From the IMG/VR virus record IMGVR_UViG_3300021139_000128, positions 1-25,880 of that record: a stretch of 25,880 bases of DNA; one strand, given 5' to 3'. The notes beneath the pieces were generated by a model. That model did not search any database. It saw only the letters and a program-made list of their open reading frames with translations, and had not been told where the DNA came from. The position numbers were made by a program, and so were the translations under genes. The stretch's first letter is position 1; the number at the start of each line of letters is the position of its first letter. The stretch comes from a virus. This document shows positions 24,039 to 25,880 of the stretch, in pieces.

Positions 24039-24451
24039 AAACCCTCCTTTTCCATAAGTATATTCTTCAACCCCGTCTCTTGACAATAGACTTCCCAATC
24101 AAAACCCAAAGCCTCCGCTACAATTCTTTCCACAATAGTCGCCACAAAATGTTGTTGATGATAAGGCGCTTTCAAATCCGAACCGGGGTCTTCCCCCTCA
24201 AACCCAAAATCAAACTCATCCACCATCTTTTGAGTCACTCCTGCATGACGGCAAAGCTCCATCTCCACCAACTCATGCAAAGCAATCAAGAACCCATACT
24301 TCCTATCAATCTTCTCTACATCAATAACCTCTGTCTCTCCAATCCTATACCAATCCCCAGAAGTCACCACCCCTTCAGGATACCTCATCTTAGACACCGT
24401 TCTGATAATGATGTTAAGGTCGTTTTCATTATAGTTATCAGGCACTTGCAT
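24035..24451 (-). CDS. HELVE-motif protein of unknown function (possible metal-binding)
   Basis: 138 residues from the ATG at 24451, which has GAGGA 5 bases before it; an ATG at 24463 adds four residues without an SD. LIALHELVEMELCRHAG (55-71) holds HExxE, and a second conserved-looking stretch HQQHFVATIVERIVAEALGFDWEVYC follows. I recall small phage proteins with HE(L/M)VE...C.H.G.....V..FD and a C-terminal E...A..LG.DW pattern. Function is unknown; the HExxE could coordinate a metal. It is the first gene of the leftward run. Confidence 0.6.
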   Translation of the reverse strand: MQVPDNYNENDLNIIIRTVSKMRYPEGVVTSGDWYRIGETEVIDVEKIDRKYGFLIALHELVEMELCRHAGVTQKMVDEFDFGFEGEDPGSDLKAPYHQQHFVATIVERIVAEALGFDWEVYCQETGLKNILMEKEGL

Positions 24452-24477
24452 AACATTCCTCATCTAGTTTGTACGAT

Positions 24478-24493
24478 GTGGGAATTCTCCCAC
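24478..24493. repeat. 16-bp palindrome, copy 2
   Basis: The same GTGGGAATTCTCCCAC as at 10597-10612. It lies upstream of the first gene of the operon, 14 bases before an ATG at 24463 and 26 before the preferred start. No SD lies between it and the nearer ATG. Confidence 0.6.
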
Positions 24494-24624
24494 TACCAAC
24501 CTAACCCATTGAAAAGAAACATTTTTCCAAATATAGGTGGCGATTTTTTTTAGAAATCTTCCTATACAGTATAAGCCACATAGGATATGAAAAAAACAGG
24601 GTGGGCAAAATTTTTGGGAAAGTG

Positions 24625-24680
24625 AGCAACGTGAGTTAGCAACGTGAGTATGCCTAGCAACGTGAGTTAGCAACGTGAGT
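24625..24680. repeat. Four copies of AGCAACGTGAGT
   Basis: Exact copies at 24625-24636, 24638-24649, 24656-24667 and 24669-24680. Each pair is spaced by 1 base (13-bp period), with 6 bases between pairs. They might bind a regulator or replication protein. Confidence 0.8.
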
Positions 24681-24777
24681 GGGTGTATTGTTCATAGCCA
24701 TAGCCCTCCCATTTTTCAGCAACGGTTTGCCGGTTTTCCTCGGTTGAGCCGGAGTCCCATGACCTTTTTTGACATTC

Positions 24778-24807
24778 TATTTAACATAATGTCGAAACTG
24801 TCACAAT
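24778..24807. repeat. 30-bp direct repeat, left copy
   Basis: Identical 30 bases to 25137-25166, beginning TATTTAACATAATG and ending CTGTCACAAT. It includes the right arm of an inverted repeat GACATT...AATGTC that is complete only at this copy (24771-24793). Confidence 0.85.
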
Positions 24808-24825
24808 CCACGATCAATGCAGATG

Positions 24826-25130
24826 GCATGCCGCGGGGTATATGGCATGGCGTATGGTGTGTGCCAGCATAGGGTATGGCGTATGCGTAGGGCATGGTGC
24901 ATGGGTCATGGCATAGGGCATGGCGTATGGTGTAGGTCATGGCGTTACCGCGTAGGTCATGGCAGCGTTACCGCATGGGCATAGGGCATGGCGTATGGCG
25001 TTACCGCATGGGGTGGGGCATAGGGCATGGGGTGGGGTGGGATAGGTAGGCAGAGCGCATGGCGTTGCAGCTGGCGCATGGGGCATGGTATAGGGCATGG
25101 CGCATGGGGTACGGTGTGGGATATATCCCT
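24826..25130. repeat. G/T-rich CATGG-type degenerate repeat block
   Basis: A degenerate repeat. GGCATGGCGTATGG occurs exactly at 24844-24857, 24917-24930 and 24985-24998. GCGTTACCGC occurs at 24942-24951, 24965-24974 and 24998-25007. Many GGGCATGG and GGTCATGGC words lie between. The plus strand is strongly G and T over C. No gene is supported inside it. Confidence 0.8.
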
Positions 25131-25136
25131 TTAGTA

Positions 25137-25166
25137 TATTTAACATAATGTCGAAACTGTCACAAT
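25137..25166. repeat. 30-bp direct repeat, right copy
   Basis: Exact repeat of 24778-24807. The flanking bases differ. The two copies bracket the G/T-rich block. Confidence 0.85.
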
Positions 25167-25200
25167 TCGCGCATGAAGGAAAAGGGAGAGACGATCCCCG

Positions 25201-25296
25201 AATTTCCATGGCAATGGAAGACACCCGCAGCTCATGCCCCGCGGTATAGGGATCGCGCATTTCACCCATGGTGGTGGCCAGTTCAACCGTCTGCAA
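25201..25296 (-). pseudogene. Fragment of an HD-GYP-type domain gene
   Basis: On the minus strand this encodes LQTVELATTMGE then MRDPYTAGHELRVSSIAMEI. That closely matches the start of HD-GYP (c-di-GMP phosphodiesterase) domains, (E/M)RDPYTAGHxxRVxxLA, where the His and Asp are part of the metal site. After this the family pattern is lost at once (RGSSLPFPSC), with no continuation to HD or GYP, so it is a piece of about 32 codons with no gene around it. Upstream, an open frame continues to 25413 without family likeness. It is probably bacterial DNA caught beside a recombination point. Confidence 0.6.
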
Positions 25297-25341
25297 GGAG
25301 GAGCTGGTTGGCCCATGGGCGTAAGGGTCAGCAGGATCGAT

Positions 25342-25373
25342 ATATATACAGTATAAAAAATAATTGTATATAT
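25342..25373. repeat. Inverted repeat, AT-rich
   Basis: ATATATACA (25342-25350) and TGTATATAT (25365-25373) are perfect 9-bp arms around a 14-base spacer. It sits just upstream of the rightward promoter and contains one copy of TATACAGTATAA, so it may be an operator. Confidence 0.55.
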
Positions 25374-25386
25374 TTACATAAGGGGG

Positions 25387-25414
25387 TTGACAATACGCGG
25401 GATTTGCGTACAAT
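25387..25414 (+). promoter_or_regulatory. Sigma70-type promoter
   Basis: TTGACA (25387-25392), a 16-base spacer and TACAAT (25409-25414). The -35 is consensus and the -10 has five of six. It lies 46 bases before the ATG of the 91-aa gene and points rightward. Confidence 0.75.
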
Positions 25415-25460
25415 GTACCTATTCGCTGCGATTAGGCGATAACAAAACAAGGGGAACAAC

Positions 25461-25736
25461 ATGATCAAATTCAATAAATTTTGCGTTACCAATGGAGTGA
25501 TTAAAGCCCGCGTGTTTTACTGCTTGGACGATCGAAGCGATGGCCGCAAGTGCGTCATCCTCTACGCCAAGGACTATGGTTCCCTTGGCAAGATTTTTCC
25601 CGATGTGTACGAGAACGACACCGAGAAGGTCTATGGCACACACGAGGGATTACTTCGATTGAGATTGTTTGAGAACCATCCTCTTTATCAAGCTGCCAGA
25701 GATCGCGCTGAATCTGATCGTAAGGTGGCAGCCTAA
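25461..25736 (+). CDS. Small hypothetical protein, 91 aa
   Basis: 91 residues with AAGGGG 6 bases before the ATG and a good promoter upstream. It contains ARVFYCLDDRSDGRKCVILYAKDYG and FENHPLYQAARDRAESD. I associate this style of small protein with plasmid or integrative-element accessory genes, without naming a family. It is the first gene of a rightward unit. Base composition is higher in GC than the phage operon. Confidence 0.65.
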   Translation: MIKFNKFCVTNGVIKARVFYCLDDRSDGRKCVILYAKDYGSLGKIFPDVYENDTEKVYGTHEGLLRLRLFENHPLYQAARDRAESDRKVAA

Positions 25737-25759
25737 CTAACCCAAAAGGAAAACATGAC

Positions 25760-25880
25760 ATGAAAATGACTAAAGCGCAACAGTTCACCGTCGACGAGCT
25801 CGGGTTCATCGAGATCGCCCTCACCAAGGTGCTGTCAGCCGCCGCACGCGGTGAGCTTGACCTCAACCTGCTGGCCCGCG
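25760..25880 (+). CDS. Small plasmid/element-type protein, 3' end beyond window
   Basis: About 40 residues visible: MKMTKAQQFTVDELGF then ALTKVLSAAARGELDLNLLAR. The ARGELDLNxLAR pattern recalls short proteins on plasmids and integrative elements in which it continues into an EEL..RG... stretch. AAGGA lies 9 bases before the ATG. The coding DNA is clearly GC-rich, unlike the phage genes, so it probably came from another replicon or the host. An ATG at 25755 in another frame stops after two codons. Confidence 0.5.
   Translation, partial: MKMTKAQQFTVDELGFIEIALTKVLSAAARGELDLNLLAR

Larger units (their letters stand above)
24494..25460. other. Gene-poor interval between divergent transcription units
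   Basis: No intact gene is supported. From left to right it holds an AT-rich stretch, a four-copy AGCAACGTGAGT repeat, a 30-bp direct repeat, the G/T-rich repeat block, the second 30-bp repeat, a broken HD-GYP fragment, an inverted repeat and the rightward promoter. A 12-bp TATACAGTATAA occurs at 24563-24574 and 25345-25356. Confidence 0.7.

Noticed and set aside
24826-25130. CRISPR array
   Set aside because: Repeats are degenerate and irregularly spaced, with no unique spacers of constant length and no cas genes.
25336-25351. LexA-type SOS box near the rightward promoter
   Set aside because: The CAG half and AT-rich centre are present, but the matching CTG at the left position is ATC, so it is at best a half-site.
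24937-25413. 158-residue minus-strand ORF with Pro/His/Cys repeats
   Set aside because: Most of it is the translated G/T-rich repeat block. Only the short HD-GYP-like part is meaningful and was kept as a fragment.
25173-25442. 89-residue plus-strand ORF in the gene-poor interval
   Set aside because: It lies opposite the HD-GYP fragment and runs through the AT-rich inverted repeat and promoter; composition is odd (Trp runs) and no family is recognised.

Overview
The window is most of the structural and packaging half of a tailed bacteriophage with a short, P22-like tail (podovirus type), plus about 1.4 kb of non-phage-like or accessory DNA at its right end. From about 24,450 down to base 1, nearly all genes are on the minus strand, packed with ATGA/TGATG stop-start overlaps and mostly good Shine-Dalgarno (SD) sites. 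This is one long leftward late operon. The host cannot be named. The SD use, a bacterial HD-GYP fragment and plasmid-like small genes at the right end suggest a Gram-negative bacterium, probably a pseudomonad-type (Pseudomonadota) host.

In order of transcription (right to left): two small early-operon proteins; terminase small and large subunits; an FkbM methyltransferase; a cluster of small proteins including a HAD-fold phosphatase and three neighbours that share one C-terminal motif; the portal; a small protein and a scaffold-like protein; the major capsid protein (MCP); three small structural or unknown proteins with a strong terminator among them; a sugar/methyl modification block (TylF-like methyltransferase, then a methyltransferase fused to a GT9 glycosyltransferase); a head-tail adaptor; a P22 gp10-like tail hub protein; and three or four ejection/internal virion proteins ending in a lytic transglycosylase that runs off the left edge.

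The most striking object is the MCP gene (N4-gp56-like family), which is cut into four exons. Two interruptions are recognisable group I introns with P, Q, R and S core elements, P1 and (for one, very clearly) P10. Each carries a LAGLIDADG homing endonuclease in the same place (the P6 region), one in sense and one in antisense. The third interruption, after codon 12, is only 39 nt. It contains two in-frame stops, yet keeps a perfect group I-type P1 with the splice-site U-G pair, a P10 and a terminal G, and has no catalytic core. How the full-length capsid protein is made across it is an open question: core-deleted intron, translational bypass, or internal start.

The right end (24,494-25,460) has no intact gene. 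It holds short direct repeats, a G/T-rich CATGG-type repeat block between two copies of a 30-bp repeat, a broken HD-GYP fragment and an inverted repeat. A strong sigma70-type promoter follows and drives rightward small genes whose base composition becomes GC-rich. This may be a junction with host, plasmid or other accessory DNA, or the start of a divergent phage region.
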